64,000 nt of DNA. Origin: JAQWBS01 sp047975765. Lineage in GTDB: Bacteria; Pseudomonadota; Alphaproteobacteria; RF32; CAG-239. The notes beneath the pieces were generated by a model, which worked only from the letters and a program-made list of their open reading frames with translations, was not told where the DNA came from and ran no database searches. The DNA is taken from contig JBKEEF010000004.1 of NCBI GenBank assembly GCA_047975765.1, positions 78,054-142,053 on the forward strand, given 5' to 3'. Every line of letters starts with the position of its first letter. The first letter of the stretch is position 1. Below are positions 33,854-42,912 of this stretch, in pieces. Made by a program: the position numbers and the translations under genes.

Positions 33854-35429
33854 TGTTTAAGCATCCTTTAAAAATGTCTAGTGTTGAATCATATTCTTTT
33901 GTATTAATTCCGCTCAAAGCTAGAACAGAATGGAAGATATAGTCCTGAGAAATTTCTTGACTGAGTTTGCTTTTTAAACATTCTTTGTTAAGTCCTAGAT
34001 TTTTGCTTGTTTCATCATTCATCCAGACAAAAAATGGAACATGAGTTTGTTCTTTGGGTGCAAAAATATATGGTGCACCATGAAGATATAGACCTTTTTC
34101 TCCCAAAGATTCCCCATGGTCAGAGACATAGAAAAGTACAATGTTATATTTGTCTGAAAACTTCTCCAAAGTTTTGATGTTTTCTGCCAAATTGTGGCTT
34201 GTATAATACAGGGTGTTATCATAGACGTTCATAATTTCTTTATCAGAACAATCGCTTAATATTTCAGTCTTGCAATAAGGTTTGAACTTTTCAAACTCTT
34301 TAGGAAATCTTTTATAATATGTTGGTCCGTGACTGCCGAGCTGGTGTAGAACGATAAAGCGATTATTGTTATCCCCTTGGGAAATTTTATCTTCAAGAAT
34401 TTTATTCATCACTTCGTCATTGCATTTCCCCATTATTTCGCATGCTTTGATGGTTTCAATTCTGTCACAGTTTTTTTTGCAACTGCTATTGTTTTCTACC
34501 CATGTTGTTTGGTAGCCAGATTTTGAAAGAATATCTAGAAGGTTTTCAGTATATTGTGCACTGCCATTTTTATAGTTTTCTCGTGTGTCTCTTGAGAATA
34601 TACAAGGTACAGAAACAGCTGTAGCTGTGCCACAAGAAGAGGTGTTGTTGAAATATTGGATGTTTTCCTTATACTCATCTAAAGGCTCATTGGTTGGTTG
34701 AGAATAGCCTCCAAGAGAAAAATCCTGAGCTCTTGCTGTTTCTCCAACAACAAAAACAAATAGATTTTTTTTGTTATTTTTCCAATAAGGTGTGAGCTTA
34801 GCATCTTCTCCAATTTTAATAAGTTCTCTTTTTGGTTTTAGTTCATTTTTAACGATGGAAAAAGTACCTGACAGGTAGTTTAATGGGATTAAAATATATC
34901 TAATGTCTTTATTGTTTCTAACAAATTGTGAGGTCATCTTATAGTTTGGAAAAATAATGATTGATGCTAGTAAAAGTGCAATAAGAATATTTAATGCCTT
35001 AATACGAAGAAGTTTTGAAAATTTTGGATAAACAATATCTGTTCTATATATTAGAAAAATGGGAAATAGAATGAAAAATACAAGATATATTATCATCTTT
35101 AGGCTCAATAAATCTAAAATTTCTTGAGGTTGAGTTTCAAGTGTATTTAGAATCATTACTTTATCTATTAAAATATTATATGTATTGATGAAGTAAAGAG
35201 CAAAGCCATTAATGATGATTAGGAGAGAGGCTATGATTTTTGTACTTTTTTTCCAAAAGAAAAAAGAGTTAAGTATGAAAAGCAGCAAGAGACTAATAAA
35301 TGTGACAGATGCTAAAAAAAGTAAACTTGAATCAAATGTTTGAAGCTTTTTTAGGTAGGGGATGTTGTAAAGTATAAAGGATGTAATTGTGTATATTACA
35401 GTAAAAGAAGTGTAGTTGATTTTTTTCAT
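33846..35429 (-). CDS. eptA: EptA-like phosphoethanolamine transferase
   Basis: This inner-membrane enzyme transfers phosphoethanolamine from phosphatidylethanolamine to lipid A, lowering negative surface charge and reducing binding of cationic peptides. The 527-residue protein has five membrane helices in the first 160 residues and a periplasmic sulfatase-fold domain. The catalytic Thr268 is in SCGTATAVSVPC, Glu230 in VVGETARAQDFSLGGY, and the metal histidines in HQLGSHGPTYY and VSDHGESLGEKGLYLHG. Cysteines for the usual disulfides are present. It leads the four-gene operon. Whether the target is lipid A or another glycan is not shown by sequence. Confidence 0.92.
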   Translation of the reverse strand: MKKINYTSFTVIYTITSFILYNIPYLKKLQTFDSSLLFLASVTFISLLLLFILNSFFFWKKSTKIIASLLIIINGFALYFINTYNILIDKVMILNTLETQPQEILDLLSLKMIIYLVFFILFPIFLIYRTDIVYPKFSKLLRIKALNILIALLLASIIIFPNYKMTSQFVRNNKDIRYILIPLNYLSGTFSIVKNELKPKRELIKIGEDAKLTPYWKNNKKNLFVFVVGETARAQDFSLGGYSQPTNEPLDEYKENIQYFNNTSSCGTATAVSVPCIFSRDTRENYKNGSAQYTENLLDILSKSGYQTTWVENNSSCKKNCDRIETIKACEIMGKCNDEVMNKILEDKISQGDNNNRFIVLHQLGSHGPTYYKRFPKEFEKFKPYCKTEILSDCSDKEIMNVYDNTLYYTSHNLAENIKTLEKFSDKYNIVLFYVSDHGESLGEKGLYLHGAPYIFAPKEQTHVPFFVWMNDETSKNLGLNKECLKSKLSQEISQDYIFHSVLALSGINTKEYDSTLDIFKGCLNND

Positions 35430-35588
35430 TATATTATCTATCCGTTTTTATTTTTTATTTCTTGAAGATTAAGCTTTCAATCTGAAAATAATCTGAAAAA
35501 AAATTGAAAAATGTTGTCTTGTATAATTAAATAATTAGTTGTATGTTGTTTTCAACATTCTTATAGCAATATTTTACGGAGTTTTTAT

Positions 35589-36554
35589 ATGTCCAAAATT
35601 ACTTGGAAATCAGGAACAATGATTTCCCCACTTCCTGTTGTTTTAGTTTCTTCAGGAACAGTTGAAAAACCAAATGTTATGACGGTTGCTTGGACAGGAA
35701 TTATCAATTCCGACCCGACGATTACGTTCGTCTCTATCAGACCTTCCAGATATTCTCACGAAATCATTTCAAAATCCAAAGAGTTTGTTATCAATCTAAC
35801 AAATCTTGCTTTGGCAGAAGCAACAGACTATTGCGGTGTGAGATCTGGTCGTGATGAGGATAAATTTAAAAAAATGAATCTTACAGCAGCAAAATGTGAA
35901 CATGTTTCTGCTCCTCAGATTGAAGAAAGTCCTGTTTCAATTGAGTGCCGTGTGATTGAAGTTAAAAAATATGGCACACATGATATGTTTATTGCTGAAG
36001 TTTTAGCAGTGAATGTTGATGATAAATATGTTGATGAACAAGGTCGTTTGGCTTTGGAAAAGGCAGGTTTAATTGCTTATGTTCACGGTGAATATTATAC
36101 TTTAGGTAGAAAATTGGGTGGTTTCGGTTTCTCAGTAAACAAAAAAAGAATTGCAAAAGAAATGCAAAAGGAAATTGAAAAAGAGGCTCCTAAAGCTCCT
36201 AAAATTGAAAAAACGGATAGACCAGAGAGAAGTGAAAGAAGAGAAGGTTCATTCTCAAGAAGCGATAGACCTGCTCGTCCAAGAAGAGACGAGAATGGTT
36301 CTAGACCAGAAAGAAGCGAGAGAAGAGAAAGCTCATTCTCAAGAAGCGATAGACCTGCTCGTCCAAGAAGATATGAAAATGGTTCTAGACCAGAAAGAAG
36401 TGAGAGAAGAGAAAATTCATTCTCAAGAAGTGACAGACCAGCTCGTCCAAGAAGAGATGAAAATGATTCTAGACCAAGACCAGAAAAAACATTTACTAAT
36501 GATCAAGAAAAAGTTAAAAAGAAAAAGTATGGTAAGATAAATAAAAACAAATAA
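35589..36554 (+). CDS. Flavin reductase-like protein with Arg-rich repeat tail
   Basis: The first 190 residues form a flavin reductase-like, split-barrel FMN-binding domain (KSGTMISPLPVVLVSSG, then PTITFVSIRPSRYSHEII). About residues 205-320 are a low-complexity tail of three 28-residue repeats of the type RPERSERRE.SFSRSDRPARP, rich in Arg, Ser, Glu and Pro. Such tails are typical of RNA-binding proteins and helicases, not flavin reductases. The domain itself is of normal length. It is divergent from eptA and followed by two secreted Cys-rich genes. Function of the tail is unknown. Confidence 0.82.
   Translation: MSKITWKSGTMISPLPVVLVSSGTVEKPNVMTVAWTGIINSDPTITFVSIRPSRYSHEIISKSKEFVINLTNLALAEATDYCGVRSGRDEDKFKKMNLTAAKCEHVSAPQIEESPVSIECRVIEVKKYGTHDMFIAEVLAVNVDDKYVDEQGRLALEKAGLIAYVHGEYYTLGRKLGGFGFSVNKKRIAKEMQKEIEKEAPKAPKIEKTDRPERSERREGSFSRSDRPARPRRDENGSRPERSERRESSFSRSDRPARPRRYENGSRPERSERRENSFSRSDRPARPRRDENDSRPRPEKTFTNDQEKVKKKKYGKINKNK
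36219..36470 (+). repeat. Three tandem 84-bp repeats inside the flavin reductase tail
   Basis: The units are 36219-36302, 36303-36386 and 36387-36470, each encoding one 28-residue Arg-rich repeat. They are nearly identical, with scattered, mostly synonymous changes. Copy number could change by slippage without shifting the frame. Confidence 0.9.
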
Positions 36555-36573
36555 ACTACAATAAGGAGTTAAA

Positions 36574-36945
36574 ATGATGTCAAAAATTGTTTTGAAAATT
36601 ATGGTAGCTTCATTATTTTTGTTGTTATGCAGTTTTAATGCCTCAGCAAAAATCTATGCTGTGGATGATGATGCGGCAATGGCAGCACTTGAATCATCTC
36701 ATGCCATTGTTATCAAAGATTGTTCAGTACTTGGTTATCACAAGACTTCTTGCCCAAGTGGAAGAGTTCCAGCAAAGCGTTGTCCATATAATTCAGCGTA
36801 CTTTACTTATTGTGACTGTGATAGAACAGTTTATAAGTATTCAGAAAAAAACTGTGATCTTACAAAAGATGAATTAACTGGAAAATCTTGTCTTTATGCA
36901 GGAAAATTACGTTATACAGCTTGTACAGCGATTGTAGTGAAATAG
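36574..36945 (+). CDS. Secreted Cys-rich protein, paralogue B1
   Basis: This 123-residue precursor has a signal peptide to about residue 25 (FNASA-KIYA). The mature part carries a cysteine module: C...GYHKTSCPSGR, then CP....YFTYCDCD, then YSEKNCDL, then LTGKSC. The spacing matches the next gene closely, so the two are paralogues. The even number of cysteines suggests disulfides made in the periplasm. The function is unknown; similar modules could act in adhesion or as toxins or inhibitors. AAGGAG upstream supports the start. Confidence 0.7.
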   Translation: MMSKIVLKIMVASLFLLLCSFNASAKIYAVDDDAAMAALESSHAIVIKDCSVLGYHKTSCPSGRVPAKRCPYNSAYFTYCDCDRTVYKYSEKNCDLTKDELTGKSCLYAGKLRYTACTAIVVK

Positions 36946-36959
36946 ATTAAGAGATATTC

Positions 36960-37526
36960 ATGAGAAAAACAGGAATATATTTAATTGTAGAATTTGTGCT
37001 ATTTTTTGTAAGTTTTGATGCTTTGGCTGATGTTGGAATGATTTCTGATATGGATACTTCAAATGGTGGCGTTGTTTCTTCTTCTCCTACTCAAAAACCA
37101 TGTCCTCTCAGAGGGTATAGGAGAACATCTTGTCCAGTTGGTCAGGTTGCTCAGAATTTTTGTCCTGAAAATGAACAATATTTTTCTTCTTGTGGATGTG
37201 ATTTAAACTATTATCAGTTTTCGGAACAAAACTGTAATTTGGATAAGCAAGAATTAAGTGGTTCGACATGTGTTTCAGAAAATAATATTAAGCTTTATAA
37301 AAGTTGTTCTTGTAAGTCTAGTTTTAAGTTTTGCAAAGAAGGGGCGTTCAAAACATCAACTTCGTGTGAAGATAGTTCTGGTGTAAAATATGCAATTTGT
37401 AATGAGGACATTCCTAGTTGTGAAAGTATTGGACACCTTTCTTCTGTTCCAGTTGGCTATAAATGTAATGAGATTAGTAATGAATATATGAAATGCTATG
37501 TTTCAAGCACCTGTACTAAGATATAA
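36960..37526 (+). CDS. Secreted Cys-rich protein, paralogue B2
   Basis: This 188-residue precursor has a signal peptide (about residues 1-23, DALA-DVGM) and a first module aligned with the previous gene: C...GYRRTSCPVG, FCP....YFSSCGCD, FSEQNCNL, LSGSTC. A second Cys-rich segment follows (about 115-188), ending in CYVSSTCTKI, not present in B1. The two genes are 14 bases apart and probably co-expressed. No family name is known to me. Confidence 0.7.
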   Translation: MRKTGIYLIVEFVLFFVSFDALADVGMISDMDTSNGGVVSSSPTQKPCPLRGYRRTSCPVGQVAQNFCPENEQYFSSCGCDLNYYQFSEQNCNLDKQELSGSTCVSENNIKLYKSCSCKSSFKFCKEGAFKTSTSCEDSSGVKYAICNEDIPSCESIGHLSSVPVGYKCNEISNEYMKCYVSSTCTKI

Positions 37527-37531
37527 TTCTT

Positions 37532-37561
37532 AAAAAAAGTCCTTTAAAAGGACTTTTTTTA
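37532..37561. terminator. Bidirectional terminator
   Basis: AAAAAAAGTCC and GGACTTTTTTT form a stem around TTTAAAA (about 37543-37549). It lies between the Cys-rich genes and the convergent MFS gene. Confidence 0.85.
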
Positions 37562-37564
37562 ATT

Positions 37565-38974
37565 CTATTTTCCAGCATCTTTTGGCGTGAACACAAAACT
37601 GATTGCGGAAAGCATCGTGAAAATTCCTAAAGAAACAAATGAATAGTGAAAAATTTCAAGAATGCCTTTATCTGGAAAGCTTTCTTTAAAAATAGTGACC
37701 ACAGAAGCACCACAGCTTACACCAAGAACCAAGCCTACTTGAATGATGACAGAGAGTAGTGAATTTCCGTCATTAGCATAGTTTTTAGGAAGGTCAACCA
37801 AAGTGAGCGTGTTCATTGCAGTAAATTGGATTGAGTTTGTAAAACCTAAGCAAAAAAGAAGAAATATAATTTCAATTTCCCCTGTTGTTTCCCTTACAAA
37901 AGCAAAAAGACAAATGATGAAGCCAATGATAAATGTGTTGAAAACAAGCAGAAATCTATATCCAACACTTTCAATCATCTTGTTGACGCAAAGTTTGCCT
38001 ACAATACTGGAAATTCCTAGGGAGAGCATAATTGTTCCCGATTTTGATGGAGACATTTTCAGTGGAACTTGCATCATCAATGGAGCAAGTAAGGGCATAG
38101 CACTAAAGCCAATTCTGGAAAGAATGTTGCCAATAATACCAACATTAAATGATTTAATTTCAAAAATCTTTGGGTTAAATAGAGGTGCTTTTGACGTTTT
38201 AATGTGAATCCAGAAAACGATAAGCAAAAGGACAGAAAAAATCGTTGTGAATATTTTTAAGTTTTCAGAGATATTTATTAATCTTGTTCTATCTGTTAAA
38301 ATACAGATAAAGACAACCGAAAAGGAAAGCGTAAAAAATCCAAACCAATCTAATTTTGTTTCTACATTTTTGCTGATTTTCGGCATTTTATAATAAGAAA
38401 CAATAGCAAGAAAAATTCCAATAGGAAAATTGAACCAAAAAGTCCATTGCCATGAAAAATATTCCACAATGAAGCCTCCAGCAGGAGGTCCAAGAATTGG
38501 TCCTAAAAGTGCAGGAAGCATTACAAAGCTCAAAGCTCGCACGAATCTTTCTTTTGGAAAAACTTTGAGAATTATCAATCTGCCGATTGGTGCCATCATT
38601 GAGCCTCCAAAGCCTTGAATGACACGCGCAATGAGAAGGGTTTCTAAACTTTCACAAAAACCACAAAGAACAGATGTAAAAGAAAACAATATAATAGAAT
38701 AAATAAAAACTCTTTTTGCTCCCAGTTTATCGGCTAACCATCCAGACATTGGTAGAAAAAAGGCAACACTAAGAAGGTATACGACGACAATAGATTGAAC
38801 TTTTAATGTTGGAACATTAAGTTCTTTGGCAATTGCTGGAAGGGCTGTGTTTAAGATTGTTCCATTTATCATGATGATGAAAAAAGCTGCAGATACAAGC
38901 CAAGAGATGATGAAAAACTCTTTTTCACTAAGTGTTTCGTTTTCAAAATTGTTATTTGTTATGTTTTTTTTCAT
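37565..38974 (-). CDS. MFS exporter, DHA2 family
   Basis: This 469-residue inner-membrane proton antiporter has about 14 membrane helices, which puts it in the DHA2 (EmrB-like) drug exporter group. Motif A appears as GWLADKLGAKR (about residues 78-88) and the helix 5 motif as LGPILGPPAGGFI. No EmrA-like fusion protein is adjacent. Substrates cannot be predicted. It is a single gene with its own promoter region in the gap to kdgK. Confidence 0.88.
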   Translation of the reverse strand: MKKNITNNNFENETLSEKEFFIISWLVSAAFFIIMINGTILNTALPAIAKELNVPTLKVQSIVVVYLLSVAFFLPMSGWLADKLGAKRVFIYSIILFSFTSVLCGFCESLETLLIARVIQGFGGSMMAPIGRLIILKVFPKERFVRALSFVMLPALLGPILGPPAGGFIVEYFSWQWTFWFNFPIGIFLAIVSYYKMPKISKNVETKLDWFGFFTLSFSVVFICILTDRTRLINISENLKIFTTIFSVLLLIVFWIHIKTSKAPLFNPKIFEIKSFNVGIIGNILSRIGFSAMPLLAPLMMQVPLKMSPSKSGTIMLSLGISSIVGKLCVNKMIESVGYRFLLVFNTFIIGFIICLFAFVRETTGEIEIIFLLFCLGFTNSIQFTAMNTLTLVDLPKNYANDGNSLLSVIIQVGLVLGVSCGASVVTIFKESFPDKGILEIFHYSFVSLGIFTMLSAISFVFTPKDAGK

Positions 38975-39138
38975 AAAATTTCCATTATTTATTTAATTTC
39001 AACACTCTAAAGAATCTAATCATTTATTTAGAATTATCAATATAAATATCCTTTGTTAACAAACAAGAAAAAAATTGAAAAACTAATTTTTAATGGTATT
39101 TTGTGTCCATAATAAAATTGTTAATTAGGGAGATTTTT

Positions 39139-40236
39139 ATGACAATTAATATTAGATCAAAAGATAATTGTAAATGGGATCAAGTTTCTTTGGGTGAAGT
39201 TATGCTTCGTTTTGATCCAGGTGAAACAAGAGTTAAAGTCGCAAGAAGTTTTAATGTTTCTGAAGGTGGCGGAGAATATAATGTGGCTCGTGGTTTGAAA
39301 AGATGTTTCAAACTTGATACAGCTGTCGTAACTGCTAACGTAGAAAACGAAGTTGGTTATTTGCTTCAAGACTTGATTTATCAAGGAGGCGTAGACCAAT
39401 CTCACGTTAAATGGTTCCCATATGATGGTATTGGTAAAAAAGCACGTCTTGGCCTGAATTTCACAGAACGTGGTTTTGGTGTTCGTGGTGCCGTTGGTGT
39501 TTCTGATAGAGGACATACAGCCGTTTCTCTTTTGAAAGAAGGCGATATTAACTGGAACAAAGTTTTTAAAGAAGAAGGTGCTAGATGGTTCCACACTGGT
39601 GGAATTTTTGCTGCTCTTTCTGCAACAACTCCAGGCGTTGTAATCGAAGCTTTGAAAGCTGCTAAAGAAAATGGCGTAATCACAAGTTATGACCTCAACT
39701 ATCGTCCTTCTCTTTGGAAAGATATTGGTGGACAAGCAAAAGCTCAAGAAGTTAACCGTGAAATTGCAAAATATGTTGACGTCATGATTGGTAACGAAGA
39801 AGACTTCCATGCTTCTCTCGGTTTTGAAATTGAAGGCGTTGAAGGCGACTTCGGCAATATTAAATTAGATAGCTACAAGCAAATGATTAGAAAAGTTTGT
39901 GAAACATATCCAAACTTCAAGGCTGTTGCAACAACACTTAGAAATGCAAAAACAGCAACAGTTAATGACTGGGGTGCTATTTTGTATCATGAAGGCGAAT
40001 TTTATGAGGCAATCAACCGTGAAAATCTAGAAATTTTTGACCGTGTTGGTGGTGGTGATAGCTTTGCTTCTGGTCTGATTTATGGATTTTTGTCTGGTAA
40101 GACTCCTCTTGAAGCTGTGAACTATGGTGCAGCACATGGAGCTTTGGCAATGACAACTCCTGGCGATACAACAATGGCTTCTCTCAAAGAAGTTGAAAGC
40201 TTGGTTAAGGGTGGAAATGCCCGCGTTCAAAGATAA
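39139..40236 (+). CDS. kdgK: PfkB-family sugar kinase, probable 2-keto-3-deoxygluconate kinase
   Basis: This enzyme phosphorylates a sugar acid, probably 2-keto-3-deoxygluconate. The ATG at 39139 has AGGGAG upstream. The 365-residue protein is a PfkB kinase; the catalytic loop is GGGDSFASG with Asp307 as base, and the N-terminal substrate block is SEGGGEYNVARGLKR (about 41-55). It is followed 24 bases later by a KDPG aldolase gene, which would split the kinase product. No transporter or oxidoreductase of uronate breakdown is in the window. Confidence 0.85.
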   Translation: MTINIRSKDNCKWDQVSLGEVMLRFDPGETRVKVARSFNVSEGGGEYNVARGLKRCFKLDTAVVTANVENEVGYLLQDLIYQGGVDQSHVKWFPYDGIGKKARLGLNFTERGFGVRGAVGVSDRGHTAVSLLKEGDINWNKVFKEEGARWFHTGGIFAALSATTPGVVIEALKAAKENGVITSYDLNYRPSLWKDIGGQAKAQEVNREIAKYVDVMIGNEEDFHASLGFEIEGVEGDFGNIKLDSYKQMIRKVCETYPNFKAVATTLRNAKTATVNDWGAILYHEGEFYEAINRENLEIFDRVGGGDSFASGLIYGFLSGKTPLEAVNYGAAHGALAMTTPGDTTMASLKEVESLVKGGNARVQR

Positions 40237-40260
40237 TTTGAAAAAAAGGAAATATAAATA

Positions 40261-40929
40261 ATGTCTAGATATTCTCGTATGCAAACTTTGAGTTTGATGA
40301 AAGAAATTGGAATGATTCCAGTTTTTTATGAAAGTGACCTTGAAGTTGCGAAAGAAGTGATGAAGGCTTGTGTCAAAGGTGGTGCAAGAGTGATTGAATT
40401 CACTAACCGTGGTGATTTTGCTCATGAAGTTTTTGCTGAACTTGAAAAATTTGCTCGCAAAGAACTTCCTGAAGCTGTTTTAGGTGTTGGTTCTATTGTT
40501 GAACCATATACTGCTATGCTTTACATTCAAAGTGGTGCTAATTTCATTGTTGGACCAACTTTCAATGAAGAAGTTGCAATACTTTGTAATCGTCGTGGTG
40601 TGCCATATTCTCCTGGTTGTGGTAGCGCAACAGAAGTTTCTAATGCTTTGGCAACGGGTGTTGAAATTGTGAAAGTATTCCCTGGTAAAGAAGTTGGTGG
40701 GCCTGGATTTGTTAAATCTGTTAAAGGACCAATGCCTTGGACTTCTATTATGCCTACTGGCGGTGTTTCTCCAACAAGAGAATCTTTGACAGAATGGTTC
40801 AAAGCAGGTGTTTCTTGTGTGGGTATTGGTTCAAACCTTATCACTAAAGAAATCTTAAAAGCAAAAGATTATAAAGCTTTGGAAAATAATGTTCGTGAAA
40901 CATTGAAGATTGTTCAAGAAGTTAAATAA
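40261..40929 (+). CDS. eda: KDPG/KHG aldolase
   Basis: This aldolase splits 2-keto-3-deoxy-6-phosphogluconate into pyruvate and glyceraldehyde 3-phosphate. The 222-residue protein has the Schiff-base lysine Lys138 in EIVKVFPGK, Glu46 in RVIEFTNRG and the phosphate-binding MPTGGVSP near 160. The pair with kdgK forms a short module for ketodeoxygluconate use. A terminator follows. Confidence 0.92.
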   Translation: MSRYSRMQTLSLMKEIGMIPVFYESDLEVAKEVMKACVKGGARVIEFTNRGDFAHEVFAELEKFARKELPEAVLGVGSIVEPYTAMLYIQSGANFIVGPTFNEEVAILCNRRGVPYSPGCGSATEVSNALATGVEIVKVFPGKEVGGPGFVKSVKGPMPWTSIMPTGGVSPTRESLTEWFKAGVSCVGIGSNLITKEILKAKDYKALENNVRETLKIVQEVK

Positions 40930-40944
40930 GTTTTTTGAAAAAAT

Positions 40945-40980
40945 AAAAAGACCTGAAACAAATGTTTCGGGTCTTTTTAT
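40945..40980. terminator. Terminator after eda
   Basis: AAAAAGACC..GAAAC pairs with GTTTCGGGTCTTTTT with one mismatch, ending in TTTTT. It also lies at the end of the leftward orphan gene at 40991. Confidence 0.85.
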
Positions 40981-40990
40981 TTTGTAATCA

Positions 40991-41590
40991 TTACGCTTTA
41001 GAATAATCAGAATTATTGTAAAGTTGCTCAAGGAAACCTAGAGTTATTTGGCTGTCACTTTCCTTTTCAATGAGCTTTTTACAAGTGGCATAAAAGTTTT
41101 CAAAATTTTCTTGATAGCTTTTTTTGCAGTTGTATGAAGTGATTTCTTCATTAAAAAGTTTTTTTAGTGCCTTGGCAAAATCATTATGAGAATTTTTGCT
41201 GTTTTCCTGTATTGCATAGAACTTGATATAGCTGATGTCTTTTGTTTTACTCAAAAGAAATAAGTTAATTAAGGCAGACCTCAATTCCCACTCATAATGT
41301 CCAGTTTTTGCAGTATCCGTTAATTGATCAAACAGTCTTTTACCTTCTTTTTCATGTTTTGCTTTGGTACAAAGATATTGTTCAGTAAAGCCTGGAAGGT
41401 TTTGATAAAGTTCGAGATCATCTGCAACAGGAATTGTTTTTTGCAACAAAACTTTTTTGTAACTTTTCAACAAAGTCTCAATTTCTATGACTTTTTCTTG
41501 TAGAACATAAATTTTGCGAAAAGCAAAATAGACACCAGCCAAAGTCAAAGCGAGCAATGAAGAGAGGATAATAATCAGAATTGTTTCCAT
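40991..41590 (-). CDS. Membrane-anchored orphan protein
   Basis: This 199-residue protein has one N-terminal membrane helix (about residues 2-22, ETILIIILSSLLALTLAG), a heptad-rich segment (about 24-45) and a helical soluble domain. The start at 41590 places the helix at the N-terminus, and a longer in-frame reading has no site. I recognise no family. The leader before the ATG carries the ATTATTAAT element and lacks a Shine-Dalgarno sequence, so it groups with the other orphans. It is separated from aspC by a terminator and must have its own promoter. Confidence 0.6.
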   Translation of the reverse strand: METILIIILSSLLALTLAGVYFAFRKIYVLQEKVIEIETLLKSYKKVLLQKTIPVADDLELYQNLPGFTEQYLCTKAKHEKEGKRLFDQLTDTAKTGHYEWELRSALINLFLLSKTKDISYIKFYAIQENSKNSHNDFAKALKKLFNEEITSYNCKKSYQENFENFYATCKKLIEKESDSQITLGFLEQLYNNSDYSKA

Positions 41591-41677
41591 AAGATTTGAT
41601 TTTATAATTTTATTAATAATTAATTTTGAAAATGAGAATAACATAAAGATTAAATTGCGTCTACATTTTTTAGACAA
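41591..41677 (-). promoter_or_regulatory. Leader and possible promoter of the membrane orphan
   Basis: On the minus strand, ATTATTAATAAAATTAT (41620-41604) lies 13 bases before the ATG. A possible promoter is TTGTCT (41677-41672), 17 bases, TTTAAT (41654-41649). No Shine-Dalgarno sequence is seen. Confidence 0.5.
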
Positions 41678-41706
41678 AAAACCTCTCCGAAGAGAGGTTT
41701 TTGTAA
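41675..41706 (-). terminator. Terminator after aspC
   Basis: CAAAAACCTCTC and GAGAGGTTTTTTG form a stem around TTCG on the minus strand. It separates aspC from the orphan downstream. Confidence 0.85.
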
Positions 41707-41719
41707 AATTGTTTTTTTC

Positions 41720-42898
41720 TTAAAGTTTTTCGCAGAATTTTTTGAGTCTTTGAACAGCTTTTCTAATGTTTTCTTCTGAACAAGCATAACTCAAACGAAT
41801 TGTTCCTTCGGCTCCAAAGCTTTCACCTGGAACAGCTGCAACATATTCTTCATCTAAAAGTCTGAGAGCAAATTCATTGTCGTTTAGTCCAAATTTTGAA
41901 ATATCACAAAGCACGTAGAAAGCTCCGTTTGGACGAACAAAAGAAAGATTAGGAATTTCACTTAAAAGATCACAAATTAAATCTTTTCTTTTTGCGAATG
42001 AGTTTCTCATTTCAATGATTTCTTTGTCAGCGACACCTTGAAGTGCAGCTAAAGCACCATATTGTGCAAAAGAAGTTGGATTACTTGTCGTGTGGCTTTG
42101 GAGTGCTGAAATTTTCTTAATCAACCAAAGTGGAGCTGTTAGATAACCTAATCTCCAGCCAGTCATAGCATAAGCCTTGCTAAATCCATTAACAGTGATG
42201 GTGAGATCTGCTATTTTATCATTTAGACTACCAATACTAATGTGTGGGAATTGGTTGTCATAAATGAGTTCTTCATAAATTTCATCAGAAAGAACCATCA
42301 CATTGTGTTTTATGAGAATTTCAGCAATTTTTTCTAATGTCTCTTTCTTGTAAACACTACCAGTTGGATTGGATGGAGAGTTCAAAATGAGAAGTTTAGT
42401 CCTTGGTGTGATTGCTTTTTCAAGTTGCTCTGCTGTTAGTTCATAATTATTTTCAGGAAGTGTTTTGACTTCAATTGGTTTTGCACTAGAGGCTTTGACC
42501 ATTTCTGGGTAGCTCACCCAATATGGCGCAGGAATGATCACTTCATCACCTTCACCACACAAAGCACAAACTGCGGAAAAAACAGAAAACTTTGCACCTG
42601 GTGCAACAATTACTCTGTCTGGAGATGTTTTGATATTATTTTTTGCAAATTTTTTAACAATTTCTTGTTTGAGTTCAGGAATACCACTTGCAGGCGTGTA
42701 GCGGACTTTTCCTTCATTGATTGCTTTGATGCAAGCGTCTTTGATGCCTTGAGGCGTATCAAAATCTGGTTCACCAGCAGACATTGAACAAACATCAAAA
42801 CCGTTTGTTTTCATTTCTTTGGCTTTGTTTGAAATGGTAAGTGTTGCAGAAGGTGCAAGGTTTCCCATAAATCCTGTTGTGTTTTGCAAGTCGCTCAT
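41720..42898 (-). CDS. aspC: Class I aspartate/aromatic aminotransferase
   Basis: This PLP enzyme interconverts oxaloacetate and aspartate, and possibly prephenate and arogenate in alphaproteobacteria. The 392-residue protein has the Schiff-base lysine Lys241 in VNGFSKAYAMTGWRLGY, the NSPSNPTG block (about 173-180) and Asp205 with Tyr208 (SDEIYEE). It is of the subgroup Ib (AatA) type. AAGGAG precedes the ATG. A link with pheA at 9077 is possible but not shown. Confidence 0.92.
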   Translation of the reverse strand: MSDLQNTTGFMGNLAPSATLTISNKAKEMKTNGFDVCSMSAGEPDFDTPQGIKDACIKAINEGKVRYTPASGIPELKQEIVKKFAKNNIKTSPDRVIVAPGAKFSVFSAVCALCGEGDEVIIPAPYWVSYPEMVKASSAKPIEVKTLPENNYELTAEQLEKAITPRTKLLILNSPSNPTGSVYKKETLEKIAEILIKHNVMVLSDEIYEELIYDNQFPHISIGSLNDKIADLTITVNGFSKAYAMTGWRLGYLTAPLWLIKKISALQSHTTSNPTSFAQYGALAALQGVADKEIIEMRNSFAKRKDLICDLLSEIPNLSFVRPNGAFYVLCDISKFGLNDNEFALRLLDEEYVAAVPGESFGAEGTIRLSYACSEENIRKAVQRLKKFCEKL

Positions 42899-42912
42899 AA
42901 AAATCTCCTTAA

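Noticed and set aside
36219..36470. CRISPR-like array
   Set aside because: The 84-bp repeats are contiguous, lie inside a coding frame and have no spacers.
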